Shown: piece after piece, positions 36,083 to 46,079 of the stretch | Position numbering within the stretch: the first letter of the stretch is position 1 | How the letters are laid out: every line of letters begins with the position of its first letter | NCBI GenBank assembly: GCA_009760885.1 | Contig: CM019691.1 | Coordinates: 32,997,814 to 33,061,813, forward strand | Source: Achatina immaculata | Lineage: Eukaryota; Mollusca; Gastropoda; Stylommatophora; Achatinidae | Direction of reading: 5' to 3' | DNA length: 64,000 nucleotides | Notes under the pieces: generated by a model | Seen by the model: the letters and a program-made list of their open reading frames with translations, nothing else | Told to the model about the DNA's origin: nothing | The model's database searches: none | Made by a program: the position numbers and the translations under genes

Positions 36083-38179
36083 CTATGAACAACAACAGCA
36101 ATAAAAACAAAGTAAAAAATTTCAAAATCTCGTTCATGATATTATGTATCCAAAGAACCACTTAGGCATTCGTTCATAGTCGTTTTGCTTTATAAGTTCC
36201 CTATAACTTAAAAGTTCCTTGCAGCAGACGCCATAAGGATCATCACTCATTCGCATAAAGTCAGACAAGAAGTGTTTTATAATGACCTGAATGAATGCCT
36301 GGAGTGGATACAAGACAAGAGCTTCTGTACAGACTCATTCACTTTGTACAGCAGGTGGAGATATTCAATTCATTTCAAGTGCCGTGCCGCGTGGCGTAGG
36401 CGACCATTTCTCTCCACAATTCCCTGTCTTTAGACTTGATTATGAGATCCGCCGGTGACTTTCTTCCTAGCCACACTGACAGCCCATCCAGTAACTTCTC
36501 TCTCTGTCTTCCTCTGTCTCTTCTTCTTTCAATTTTTCCAGTTGCCACCGTGTACTCCAATTTTTCTCTTCTCATGAAATGTCCTATAAATCTCGTTTGT
36601 CTGCCTTTGATCTTTTTAACTCCAGCCTCTCTAAGACTTCTTCTTTGATTTTCTTGGCTGTCCATGGTACCTTCAACATCTTTCTTATAAACCACATTTC
36701 CATGGCCTCCATTTCTCGCTGTACTCTCTTATTCATAGACCATGCTTCACACTCATAAAACAAAATTGGCTCGATGTAACATTTAAGTACTCGGAATCTT
36801 GTTTCCATTGATACGGATCTGTTGCACAAGATGTGTCTCATTGTCTGGAATGCTGACTTGGCTTGAGCACGTCTGCTTTTTATTTCGTTATGACATTTCC
36901 CATCAGCTGTTATAATCGTTCCTAAGTACTTGAATCTATCAACTGGTTTCAGATTTGTGCCATCGATGATAATGCTACCATCACAGGTGGAGATATACAA
37001 CAGTTTGTTTTTTAGGAGCGCTACAAGAGGGAAAATCTTGATCCAGCCCAGGAGTGCTGGCCTGGACAACAGCGTCGTACCTCTAACACTTTCGTTTGCT
37101 TCTGATTCCTTCACAGTAAACATGTTTAACAAAGCTTTAAAATGTAATATTTAACCCTTTCTTATCCTAAATAACCTTATTTACAACTTTCTTTGAGTAT
37201 TATCTTTCTATGAAATTTTCCACTTTCTGGCCTCAAAGTTAAATTTATGAAGGTAATTTGTTCTGGAACATGTCATTTGACTTGAATAAAAATATGCCTT
37301 TTGCATTTAATCGACAATAAAATTTGTATCTAAGGTTAGAAATTTGTCTAACAAATCTCTGACAGAGGATAGAAAAGGGTTAATCTGCCCGGCATAGTGT
37401 ATTCACTACTTTCTTTCTTTCTGCTGTTTGCCAGTTAATAATACAACTATAATCATCTTGTCCGCTATCTCCAATAAGAAGATTGGCTACTATGACCTTA
37501 CAACTAGCTATGTCTCTTGTTTTTTAAAGATACACGCGGTCAGGATGAATCTAAGCAATCCCTTTATGCTGTCCGCTCGTCTACATGCATATTTTTGTAA
37601 ACCTCTTGCTACTTATTTCCTTCAGCTTTTCCTTCCAGTATAGCTTTCATTATTGTAATTTTTTTTTTAAGTATTCGAAATATGCCTCTTGAAATGGTCG
37701 AAATATTTAAGCTGCTTGGTTCTTATGTTTTTATGTCTTTTCAATGTCAGTTCATTTTTAACTCCTTTTTTGTTTGCTTATTTTTCTTTTCTGTCCACGG
37801 AATTCGTCCTTTTCTTCTTATTTCCACTTTCAAAGAAGTTTATTTTTTACGGTTTTTTTTTGGCATTACCGACCATGCTGTAGACAACACGATGTTGTTC
37901 CTCGAAAAAAAAATAATGAAGTACACCATTTGAAAACTTAAACGAAAGACAAAATAATAACAAAAATGTATAACATTAGTCAATAACTAGAGACAAGTAA
38001 AGGCAAACTCTTGCATTAGAGGAAGAATGGCACCCAGAAGATATACGAAGGACTGTTCTTGAAAAGATCGTGTCTCACTGCCAAACACTCAGCTATTACA
38101 CTAACGAGAATGTTTGAGACTGTCAATTTTACTTGTCATAGTTTAAGCTGGCTAACTGCAAACTTAACTAATTACTTAC
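36083..38179 (-). other. Intron of EGF-like gene A
   Basis: A 2.1-kb phase-1 intron between the signal-peptide and EGF exons, containing the RTE-like insertion at 36375-37110. The right half (about 37600-38179) matches 51695-52337 in gene B. Confidence 0.6.
36375..37110 (-). mobile_element. RTE/BovB-like LINE C-terminal fragment in the gene A intron
   Basis: The minus strand encodes IIIDGTNLKPVDRFKYLGTI, ETRFRVLKCYIEPILFYECE, MEMWFIRKMLKVPWTAKKI and, after a frame change, TRFIGHFMRREKLEY and the end ATRHGT (36375-36695). These are the standard BovB-type 'YLG', 'YGCE.W', 'WTAR' and 'GH.MRR' blocks. Endonuclease and most of the RT are missing. Confidence 0.85.
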
Positions 38180-38246
38180 TCTGTCCAAGAGCGCAGTGAC
38201 AGCTAAGAATAGCCAGAAAAGCCAGCAGAAAAATCGATCGATTCAT
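38180..38246 (-). CDS. Secreted EGF-like peptide, gene A, exon 1 (signal peptide)
   Basis: ATG at 38246 opens 22 codons plus one base, ending at donor CAGA/GTAAGT. The peptide is a classical secretion signal: a short Asn-Arg-Ser N-region, a Phe/Leu/Ala/Ile core (SIFLLAFLAILSC) and a small-residue cleavage region (CALGQ). The phase-1 end fits exon 2 (two-base start). The DNA of this exon is identical to gene B's exon 1 (52338-52404), and homology continues into the promoter. Expected product: precursor of about 67 residues with a mature peptide of about 45. Confidence 0.72.
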
Positions 38247-38349
38247 GTTTGAAACGTTAAGTCTTGTCCAGTGCCGAAAAAGAACCTTTTCTGCTTCAGT
38301 CTTTGTACTTAAAAATGTCTCCGCCAGATGGTCCTTCTCCACAGACTCC

Positions 38350-38358
38350 TATATAAAA
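38350..38358 (-). promoter_or_regulatory. TATA box of EGF-like gene A
   Basis: ATTTTATATAGG on the minus strand, about 104 bp upstream of the start codon; conserved at the same place in gene B (52504-52512). Confidence 0.55.
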
Positions 38359-38714
38359 TTATTGCACGTGTCATGTTTATTATATCAAATCTTGGCCTAG
38401 TGTGTGTCAAGGGCGCATTCTCTGGTACAACTATATGCACTACACGTTCTTGTTGCAAATATGTCGGCAAGGGGAAAAAAACAGTGACCGCAAATCAAGG
38501 GACGCAATCACTGAAAATATATGAAAAGACTCCGGGATGAGTCACAAGGTCTTTTCATATGTTTTTCAAATGTTGCATCCTTCCATCTGCGGTTACTTTT
38601 TGACTTATCGTAGTTTATATCCATTCAGAGAGAACATAAAGTAAGTGACGCCCTTAAATCGCCATTTCTCACAAGCAGAGTTGGCACAGTGTAATCAAAC
38701 GTCTAAAACGTTTT

Positions 38715-39485
38715 TTTAATTGTATGGAAGAAGAGGAATTTAAAAGAAAACGTGGACTTAACCATTAACCAAGATAAGGCAGAGTATATGAAGATATCAA
38801 AAGATCAGAGGCAGAATGATCCAGATTATATAAATGTTGGAGAGCTGATTATTGGGAAAGCAGAAACATACAAATATCTAGGCACAACCTTCAACAGAAG
38901 CAACGCAGTAAGAGAGGAAATTAAAATCAGAGTACAGATAGGGAATAAAATATACTTTGCCTGTTAAAATCCAAAATCCTGTCCCAAAAACACCACAATA
39001 ACAATCTACAAAACTATAATAAGACCAGCCGTCATGTATGGATCAGAAACGTGGAGTACAACAAAGGAAAACGAACAACAATTGCAGCTCTTTGAGAGCA
39101 AGATCCTAAGAAGAATCTTTGGGCCGATAAAGGATACTAGCAGTGGAGAATGGACAGCTAGAAGAACGCTGAACTGAACATCTTATTCAAATCCCAACGA
39201 ATTATAAATGTCTTGAAACTAAACAGACTACGCTGGCTAGGGCATGTAGAAAGAATGGAAGAGATCAGACAAACGAAAACTATGTATGCACGAGATATGA
39301 GGGAAACAAGACCAAAGGTTAGACCAAGACAGAGATGGAAAGACAACATAGAAGGGGATGTAAAAGAAATTGGTGTCACCAACTGGTGAGAAAAGATTAG
39401 GAATAGAGAGGAATGGATGCAAACTTTATCTGCAGCAATGAGCCTTGATGGCTCAGAAAACTGAAGAAGAAGAAGAAGAAGAAGA
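38715..39485 (+). mobile_element. LINE fragment with (GAA)n tail
   Basis: Plus-strand frames: INQDKAEYMKISKDQRQ, TYKYLGTTFNRSNAVREEI (38752-38967), RPAVMYGSETWSTTKENEQQ and LFESKILRRIFGPI (39030-39125), then broken C-terminal reading, finishing with (GAA)n at 39462-39482. It interrupts sequence that is continuous in the gene B duplicate (compare 53320-53345). The same (GAA)n end is used by the non-autonomous element at 31.7 and 57.1 kb. Confidence 0.8.
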
Positions 39486-39689
39486 TGGGAAAAGAGGAGA
39501 AAGAATATACATGAAATACGTTTGCCAGATTCTGTGATCTACTGAAACTCCAAATATAGCATAGGTTGTGTAGGTTAACTTAATAAAAGTAGAACTAATA
39601 ATCCATAGAAAATAAATAAGGTGTGCCATTAAGGAAGGTCGTGAAAAGATAGCAGTGTACACAGAACAGATGGCTTCTTCTAAAACAGC

Positions 39690-39970
39690 AGCTTATTTTT
39701 GTTGTTATTGTAAAGGTAAAATTCCCATTTCTATGTCATTAAGTCATTTTGGGGATACGACCCCTTATTTCCACGACCTTCGGCACATGAAAGTGTGATA
39801 TGGTCAGTATCAAGCCTGGCAGCATTTACCTTCCCAGATTTCTCTGGTACCTATTTTTAGAGGCTGGGTCGACCACGATGCTTTTTTTTTTTTTGGTGTC
39901 TACCATAAAGAAATCCCACTGCTGGGACTGAACATGTTACCACCGGATCAGTAAACAAAAAAAATTGTTG
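39690..39970 (-). mobile_element. SINE, minus orientation
   Basis: On the minus strand the body includes CTGCCAGGCTTGATACTGAC, as in the SINE at 60755-61015 (GCAGCCAGGCGTGATACTGA). The matching place in the gene B duplicate (about 53755) lacks it, giving an empty site. Short TTGTTGT repeats flank it. Confidence 0.65.
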
Positions 39971-40237
39971 TTGTACTAGTTTGTAAATGCAGCGTAATTT
40001 TCGAAGCCCTTATCTAGATTAACACATATTAATTTAAATGTGGTATATATAATCTGAAAAAAAATTTATTAGTGTTGAACTGGACGTTTCTTGCAAACAA
40101 ATTCGAAGAAATAATCTTCTTATTCAAACAAACAAATGGAACCCAACAAATGCCGACCGACGTGTCTCGGTACACTGGCGTTCACAGAAAGATCTGCATG
40201 TGTGCTGCAAAAGTCTGGAGATGATGTGAGAAACTAT

Positions 40238-40558
40238 ATATATGGGGGTGAATACACTGTCCAGTGAGGCAATCAACAGCCCATAGCTGATATGCTAGCG
40301 TCAGGGTTAGCGAACCATAGCTGACCAAGACCCTGTCCCACCTTTCCGTTGATACCCACAGTAACAGGCCCAGCCTGGATAACGGGCAGGGATCGCCATA
40401 GAACCCATGGTGGTGGAGTCTGCTAAAGAAGCACTGCACACCCCCTGCTTTTTATCTGTACTCCGAGATTGAAAAAGTAGCTGCCATAACCCGCGTCCAC
40501 GCCGATACGATGCTGTTCCTCAATACCTCTACAGCATCGACTGCAAAGAATACCAGCT
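40238..40558 (-). repeat. Dispersed repeat R1, copy 2
   Basis: Inverted counterpart of 219-532. It interrupts the segmental duplication just after 40200, where the gene B duplicate continues differently. Confidence 0.6.
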
Positions 40559-40576
40559 TGCAGTTACAGGGAGTTG

Positions 40577-40616
40577 TGTGTGTGTGTGTGTGTGTTGATG
40601 TTGTTGTTGTTGTTTT
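40577..40616 (+). repeat. (TG)n / (TTG)n microsatellite
   Basis: GTGTGTGTGTGTGTGTGT followed by TTGTTGTTGTTGTT. Confidence 0.9.
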
Positions 40617-40739
40617 AAAGAAACGCAATCCTACTGTAGTCGTAATGGATACCAAATTTCAAACTTATATCAATATTTTATTTTACGGAATTAATGTTTC
40701 AATGTTGGCGTGAAGAAACTTTAAGACTTTAACAATGAA

Positions 40740-41830
40740 ATTATGTTCATTAAATTTGGTTTGCCTTTTATTCTTTGCGACTGAGGCCTCCGTTTCAGTA
40801 AAGTATATGGCCTCCTCTGGCCTGTATAAAAGAACGACATCTCCTTGACATGGATCTGATTAGCAGTTGGATCTGTTGTTGTGTGTCCACTCTTCCCGCA
40901 GTGGAAGAGACAACTGTCGGAGATTGTTTGGCGCAACGTCTCACTGGCGGACTTGTCTGTTGAGTTCATCCCATAAATGTTCTACTAAGTTCATGTCTGA
41001 TGACATGGATAGCAACGGAATGGCCTGGACGTTGTTATCAGCAAGGGAATGGGTGGTGAGTTGTGCCACGAGAGGTCGAGCGTTGTCCTGCTGAAAAATC
41101 GATCCTGGTGCAGCCAGAAGTGGAAGCACGTGAAGACGAAGAATTTCAGCGACGTATCGTTTGGCATTCAGTTGTCCTTCAATTTGCACAAAGTCACTTC
41201 TCCCCACGAAATTGATCGCCCCCCGCACCAGTACACCTTCACCACCATGTGGAGGGGCCTCATCCACGTAGTTCTGAGAGTAGCGCTCATGGACTCTGTG
41301 ATAAACTCTTCTCCGTCTATCGTGTCGCTGGAGCAGAAAGAATGATTCATCACTAAACCAAACCCTTCTTCAATCATTTACAACGGTCCACTGACGATGC
41401 TGATTCGCCCACTGCAGTTGGTTCTGGCCATGCTGGTCCGTATGAACAGGACCTCCATAGGGTCACCTAACCCAAAGACCAGCGTCTTGCAGCCGGTTCC
41501 TGATCATTTGATCTGAAATATTCGACGAGCTTCTGTCTTTGATTGGACTGCTGAGGACGCAGATGCAAATCGATTCCTGAGGTGACGCAGCCGTATGAAG
41601 CGGTCTTCGGCAGGAGTTGTGACTATGGGTCTTCCACTGCGCGGCCGGTCTGCAACTGAGCCAGTTTCTTGAAATCGTCTCCGAAGGCGACTAACGGTGC
41701 TTCTAACCAAATTAAATTGTCTGGCCACTACACTTTGTGACTGTTCAGTCTATAAACGACCAATGATGATGAGTCGTTGTTCCGTAGTGAGATGAGCCAT
41801 ACTTTTGCATTGAATTTTCAAATGAATTGA
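40740..41830 (-). mobile_element. Tc1-like DNA transposon (DD34E), degenerate
   Basis: Minus-strand blocks in order: HTH region STVSRLRRRFQETGSVADRP and SGRPIVTTPAEDRFIRLRHL (41504-41728), first catalytic Asp in VWFSDESFFLLQRH (near 41345), GGEGVLVRGAINF, then IFQQDNARPLVA and MNLVEHLWDEL (40941-41267). Between the second Asp and the Glu there are 34 residues, the Tc1 DD34E signature. Frameshifts and stops make it inactive. The right side ends near AAACAGTG followed by (TA)n at 42100, but no clean terminal inverted repeats were identified. Confidence 0.85.
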
Positions 41831-42103
41831 TTCGAGGAGCGTCAATAGACATTCAATAACATGATCAGTGAGTTTTGTGTTCAGTACGTCTAACGGGATT
41901 CTCGTGAACAATGAGTTATTGTCAAAAATGCTGTTTTGACTAGTGTCGCTTTTCTGTGCTCATGAATCATATGCTGAGTACAATTCAAGTCAGCACGTGA
42001 AGTTGATGTCCAAATGAACGTTTCACGTACTTTGTCCTTGTCTGATCAGCAAATTTCAGTTTAAATCCCAACATCGTATTTGTTGTGTTTCTTTTTTTTA
42101 AAC

Positions 42104-42104
42104 A

Positions 42105-42162
<58 letters not shown>
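42104..42162. repeat. (TA)n microsatellite
   Basis: About 28 TA units at the 3' end of the minus-strand family 2 LINE that follows. Confidence 0.95.
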
Positions 42163-42167
<5 letters not shown>

Positions 42168-43560
42168 TTATATCTTTCCCGTGCCATTAAACGTCACATA
42201 GGGGTCGCAAGGTAGTTCGTCAATTTTTCCTGTCTTCGGCGAGCCTTTCAACCTCATCAAGGAATTTTATGCCTATTAATTTGGACTCTCTTAATGTCCT
42301 CTTCAGAGTTTCATGTGGTTGATATCTTTTTCTTTGGCCTGTTGTGTTCCACTTGATAGCTTGTTTTGGGATTCTCTGATAGTTTCTTCTCATCAAGTGA
42401 CCAACATGTGCCCATCTCCTTTTCCAGATCACCCATGAGACTGGTTGTTGTTCAGTCATCTGTCTTATCTCTGCATTGTTCTTCAATTCGTTCCACTTGA
42501 TGCCGAGTATTTTCCTTAGGCATTTGTTTTCAAAAGAGTCTAATTTCTTGTCTATTTCTTTAATTGTTTTCCAGCTTTCGCATACATAAATGAGGGTAGA
42601 GATTACATTTGAATTGAAAAGTCTTAACTTGGTGTATGTGCTTATAACATAAATATAAATAAAGCAGCATTAATCTTCAAAAATCTTGAGAACATGTGGC
42701 ATTCAGCCACATGTTCTCAAGATTTTTGAAGATTAATGCTGCTTTTGCAATTCTAATTCTAACTTCCTTTCTGATGTCACCACCCTGGTCTATGTAGCTG
42801 CCAAGGTATGCATATTGATTGACTTCTTCAATATCTGTCCCTTCTACGTGTATTTTTCCATTTTGATTAATGGAAAGTTTCATTATTTTTGCTTTGTCCT
42901 TGTTAATTTCAAAATCTATTTTGCTAGCCATTGAAGCCAGGCTATCTGTTTTTTCTTGCATGGAATTCATATTGTTACTGATAAGCGTTATGTCATCAAC
43001 AAAATCAAGATCTTCTAGTTAGGTTCCATGTACCCAGTCAATACCTGTGTTACATGTGCAGCATTTTTTCATTATGAAGTCTAATGTAATTCCAAAAATC
43101 AAAGGAGACAGTATAACATCCTTGTTTCACACTTGTTTCAATCTGGAACCATTCACTCATCCCTTCTTCTGTTTTGACTGCACAAGCATGTCCATTGTAG
43201 AAGTCCTTAATGATGTTGACAATTTTAGATAGTATTCCATATAGGCTTAAAATTATCCAAAATGAATCTCTGTGTATGCTATCAAATGCCTTTTTAAAGT
43301 CTATGAAGTTCAGTATTAATGGTTTCTACTTTTCAATATATTCTTCAAGTATTATTCTTAGAGTACAGGTCTGGTCGAGAAAGCTTCTCCCTTTTCGAAA
43401 TCCTGCTTGCTCTTCTCTCATTGTGGTATCCACTATATCTTTAAGTTTATTCAAAATGATCTTGCAAAATACTTTTGACACAACTGATATTAAGGTTACT
43501 CCTCTCCTGTTACAGCCACTAAGGTTGCCTTTTTTGGGGTATTTTAACAATGATTCCTTT
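42163..43560 (-). mobile_element. LINE family 2 fragment, minus orientation
   Basis: Reading down from 43560: GVTLISVVSKVFCKIILNKL and QAGFRKGRSFLDQTCTLRII (43326-43550), the RT core to about 43000, DFEINKDKAKIMKLSINQNG with VNQYAYLGSYIDQGG (42677-42970), then MTEQQPVSWVIWKRRWAHVG and HLMRRNYQRIPKQAIKWNTT (42220-42486). It ends at CGTTTAATGGCACGGG next to (TA)n. A 40-bp fold-back palindrome (42661-42745) sits inside. Frameshifted and inactive. Confidence 0.85.
42661..42745. repeat. Perfect 40-bp inverted repeat (loop 5)
   Basis: Arm 42661-42700 and arm 42706-42745 are exact reverse complements, with a 5-base loop. Both arms are the same LINE segment (around KNLENMW), once in each direction, whereas related copies have it once. 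Confidence 0.97.
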
Positions 43561-43639
43561 TTTCCATTTAGAAGGGACCTTTTCTTCTTTCCAAAACTTA
43601 TTGAACATTCTCTGCAGTTGTCTCATGTTGTCACTCTCT

Positions 43640-44400
43640 CTCTCTCTGAACCTTAAGTGCCCAGGGCACATGGGGCTTCTGCAAGGGTTTTCCACAAATG
43701 CCTGTCTTTCGCCTTTTTTTCTGCTCTTGCCCAGGTGAGCCCTCTATTGCTCAACATCCTTTCTGTTGTTCTTCTCCATGTCTCTTTTGGTCTACCCTTA
43801 CTTCTGCTCCCCTGTGGTGTCCATCTTAGTGCTATTTTTGGTAGTGAGTTGTCAGTCATTCGGAGCACATGGTTAGGACATGTGCTCCGAATGACTGACA
43901 ACTCACTACCAAAAATAGCTTTTAACATTTCGGGTGTTATTTCATCTTCACTTGCAGCTTTGTTGTTAGCTATTAAATTCACTGCTGTTTCAATTTAATG
44001 CAATGTAATTTCATCTAGGTTGACATTTAGTTTGTGGGGCTGGTAAGTCGGTTTCAATGTTTAACAATTCTTTTGGGTGTGGTCGATTAAGTATTTTTGG
44101 AATTGTTCAGCCCATCTTTGTTTTTTGGTCTTTACTTGATGTTAATAGGGTTCTAGTTTTGCTAAGGATTGGTCTTTCTTTTGATGTAATAGTACCGTTT
44201 AGCCTCTTTTGTATGACATAAAGTTTTGCTGTCTCCTATTTTTGCTGCTTTCTCTGCCTCTTTCGCCATATTGTCTATGTATTCTCTTTTATCCCTTCTA
44301 GCTGAATTTTTTAAAATTTTCTTGTTTATTTCTTTGTATGTTGCTTTCGTATATGCAGGAAACTCTCTACCGTAGAGAGCGGAACAACAACCCAACTCCT
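43640..44400 (-). mobile_element. LINE family 3 fragments (3' end and N-terminal RT pieces) around a palindrome
   Basis: 43653-43830 (minus) gives the 3' end SRSKGRPKETWRRTTERMLS, ending next to (CT)n at 43632-43652. 43920-44020 carries AASEDEITPEMLKA, and 44162-44395 encodes a basic piece with DKREYIDNMAKEAEKAAKIG, matching the middle of the long copy at 46.1-49.3 kb (YYDNLAETAEKAAHTND). Order and gaps show rearrangement. Confidence 0.75.
43831..43919. repeat. Perfect 41-bp inverted repeat (loop 7)
   Basis: Arms 43831-43871 and 43879-43919 are exact reverse complements around GTTAGGA. Each arm is the LINE segment encoding VLRMTDNSLPKIA. Confidence 0.97.
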
Positions 44401-44599
44401 TCAGATCATTAGAGGAAGTACCCCCCCCCCTCAGACAAGTGTTTCGGCCCTTTAAACTCCTGACACTCTAAAGGGGGTGAGCCCCTCTGGGTCATGACTC
44501 CCGGAGGTCTTGTTAGTTGTTGCTTTTTTTCCCGGTCCCAGGATTGAAGCCATGATCTTCTAGTCGCCACTCACTTTTTTTTAATGCGTCTTTAGCGAT

Positions 44600-45000
44600 T
44601 TAGCAACAAAGGACTGGTATTGGTTGTGGCAAATGAAATTACTTATGTTCCCAATACTTGTTTCGCATACTCCACAGCCAGCATGGGGCCTTTTCTGCTG
44701 TTTCTGAAAGGCTTCTCAATGTCCTTGCTCTTGCTTGTCCCTTTATGCCCAGTTGCTTACATAGGTCATATGCTGATGTTGCTACGAATCCTCTTGCTCC
44801 CACTTCTACAGCTATCACTTTTGCCCTGACTCCTGCCCCCTGCCTCAGTTGCTTGACCAGATCATTGTACTTCTCCAATTTGAATAAATGCTGTTCCTCT
44901 ATTCTAGTTTCGTATCGGACCGATCATTATTAATTCCTGTTTTTCTGTGGAGTACACTACAATGTCCGGTCGCGTTCCTGTGTTCTTAATGACAGTCGCA
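44600..45000 (-). mobile_element. LINE C-terminal domain fragment ('EVGARGF' type)
   Basis: On the minus strand: TRPDIVVYSTEKQELIMI (about 44937-44990), then KYNDLVKQLRQGAGVRAKVI, AVEVGARGFVATS and LSETAEKAPCWLW (44639-44878). This is the conserved C-terminal segment of a distinct class of site-type LINE reverse transcriptases. The flanking 44400-44600 stretch (C-rich run) holds nothing recognised. Confidence 0.6.
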
Positions 45001-45063
45001 TACATACATACATACATACATACATACATACATACATACATACATACATACATACATACATAA
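45001..45063 (+). repeat. (CATA)n microsatellite
   Basis: About 16 perfect CATA units abutting the LINE C-terminal fragment. Confidence 0.97.
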
Positions 45064-45290
45064 CACAGTTTTAAATGGTAACGCCTTTCTTAAATAATTC
45101 ATGGTGCGCTTTGGCTGGACTGGAAACCTACTAACTTCTTACAAAGTCGAACAAGTCCGAATCTCTTTCCATACTGGTGCCGGTACTTTGAATCAGAAAG
45201 CCAAAATACACATGCCACCACTCATCAAGCCACAATACACATGCCAGCACGAGACAAGCCACAGTACACATGCTAACACTCAGTTAGTCA
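45064..45290. repeat. Segmental duplicate of 54124-54330
   Basis: TAAATAATTCATGGTGCGCT and the following 200 bp, then CAAGCCACAATACACATGCC repeats, match the end of the gene B unit (54170 onward). It marks the far end of the gene A unit, separated from it by transposon insertions at 40.2-45.0 kb. Confidence 0.7.
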
Positions 45291-45898
45291 GTTATTAGCA
45301 TGTCCCTTGCGACACTTTGCCTCTCTAACAAGTCTCCTGTAGGCCTCTCGGTTTTAAGCAACATGCCCCGCTGGTGGTACATCCAGTCGCAGATCATCAA
45401 CGATGTCTTGCAGCCATCTTAGCCTTGGTCTTCCTCTCTTTCTTTTTCCCATTATGTGCCCTTCCAAGTCTGTTTTATCTAAATTCTCATGGCGTTTAAT
45501 ATATCCAAAATATTTAAGTTTTCTCTGTTTAATCTTCTTTGCTAGCCAATCTTATTCGATATTAAGTTATTGTAGTATGGATATATTTGTTCTTCTTTGT
45601 GTCCTGATATTTGAAGCACTCTTCCGTAGCATTTACAATCAAAGGCATTTACATGTTTCTCACGTGTTTTGTTGTTTTATAAAGTGTCCAGGTCTCACAG
45701 GCATATGTTACTATGGGAAAGATGCACTCTTAAAAATCTAAATTTGTAGTTCTATCGTTCCTCTTCACGGCTTCTTTAGCTGTTTTATTTTTTAAGAGCG
45801 ATAGATGTCCTCCTTTTATTTTCCCTCATTGTATCTTCAGTATTAGTTAGTAGTGATCCAAGATATTAAAAACTCTCCACCTCTTCTAATTTTTCCTC

Positions 45899-45900
<2 letters not shown>
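45290..45900 (-). mobile_element. RTE-like LINE C-terminal fragment (family 1)
   Basis: Same family as 29330-29945: plus-strand landmarks are GCATGTCCCTTGCGACACTT, AGGCCTCTCGGTT and GTGTCCAGGTCTCACAGGCA. Heavily frameshifted. Confidence 0.8.

Positions 45901-45958
<58 letters not shown>
45899..45958. repeat. (TA)n followed by (GA)n
   Basis: TA runs from 45899 to about 45936, then GA units to 45957. The TA run sits exactly where the LINE normally encodes IYINEEKLEEV. Confidence 0.95.
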
Positions 45959-45960
<2 letters not shown>

Positions 45961-46079
45961 GGTCAAGGTTTTGTCTGGCTATGATTCATCTACTCTAACA
46001 CAAGCAGTCAGCTATAGATAACTGACCACTACATCAGACAGTGTGTGTGATTTTATATAGTGGAATTGATAACAGATGA

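Noticed and set aside
35946..36161. Single-exon secreted EGF peptide beginning at an in-frame Met before exon 2
   Set aside because: The hydrophobic leader coincides with an intronic pyrimidine tract before a good acceptor, and all three genes share a separate signal-peptide exon. Retained only as a possibility in the findings.
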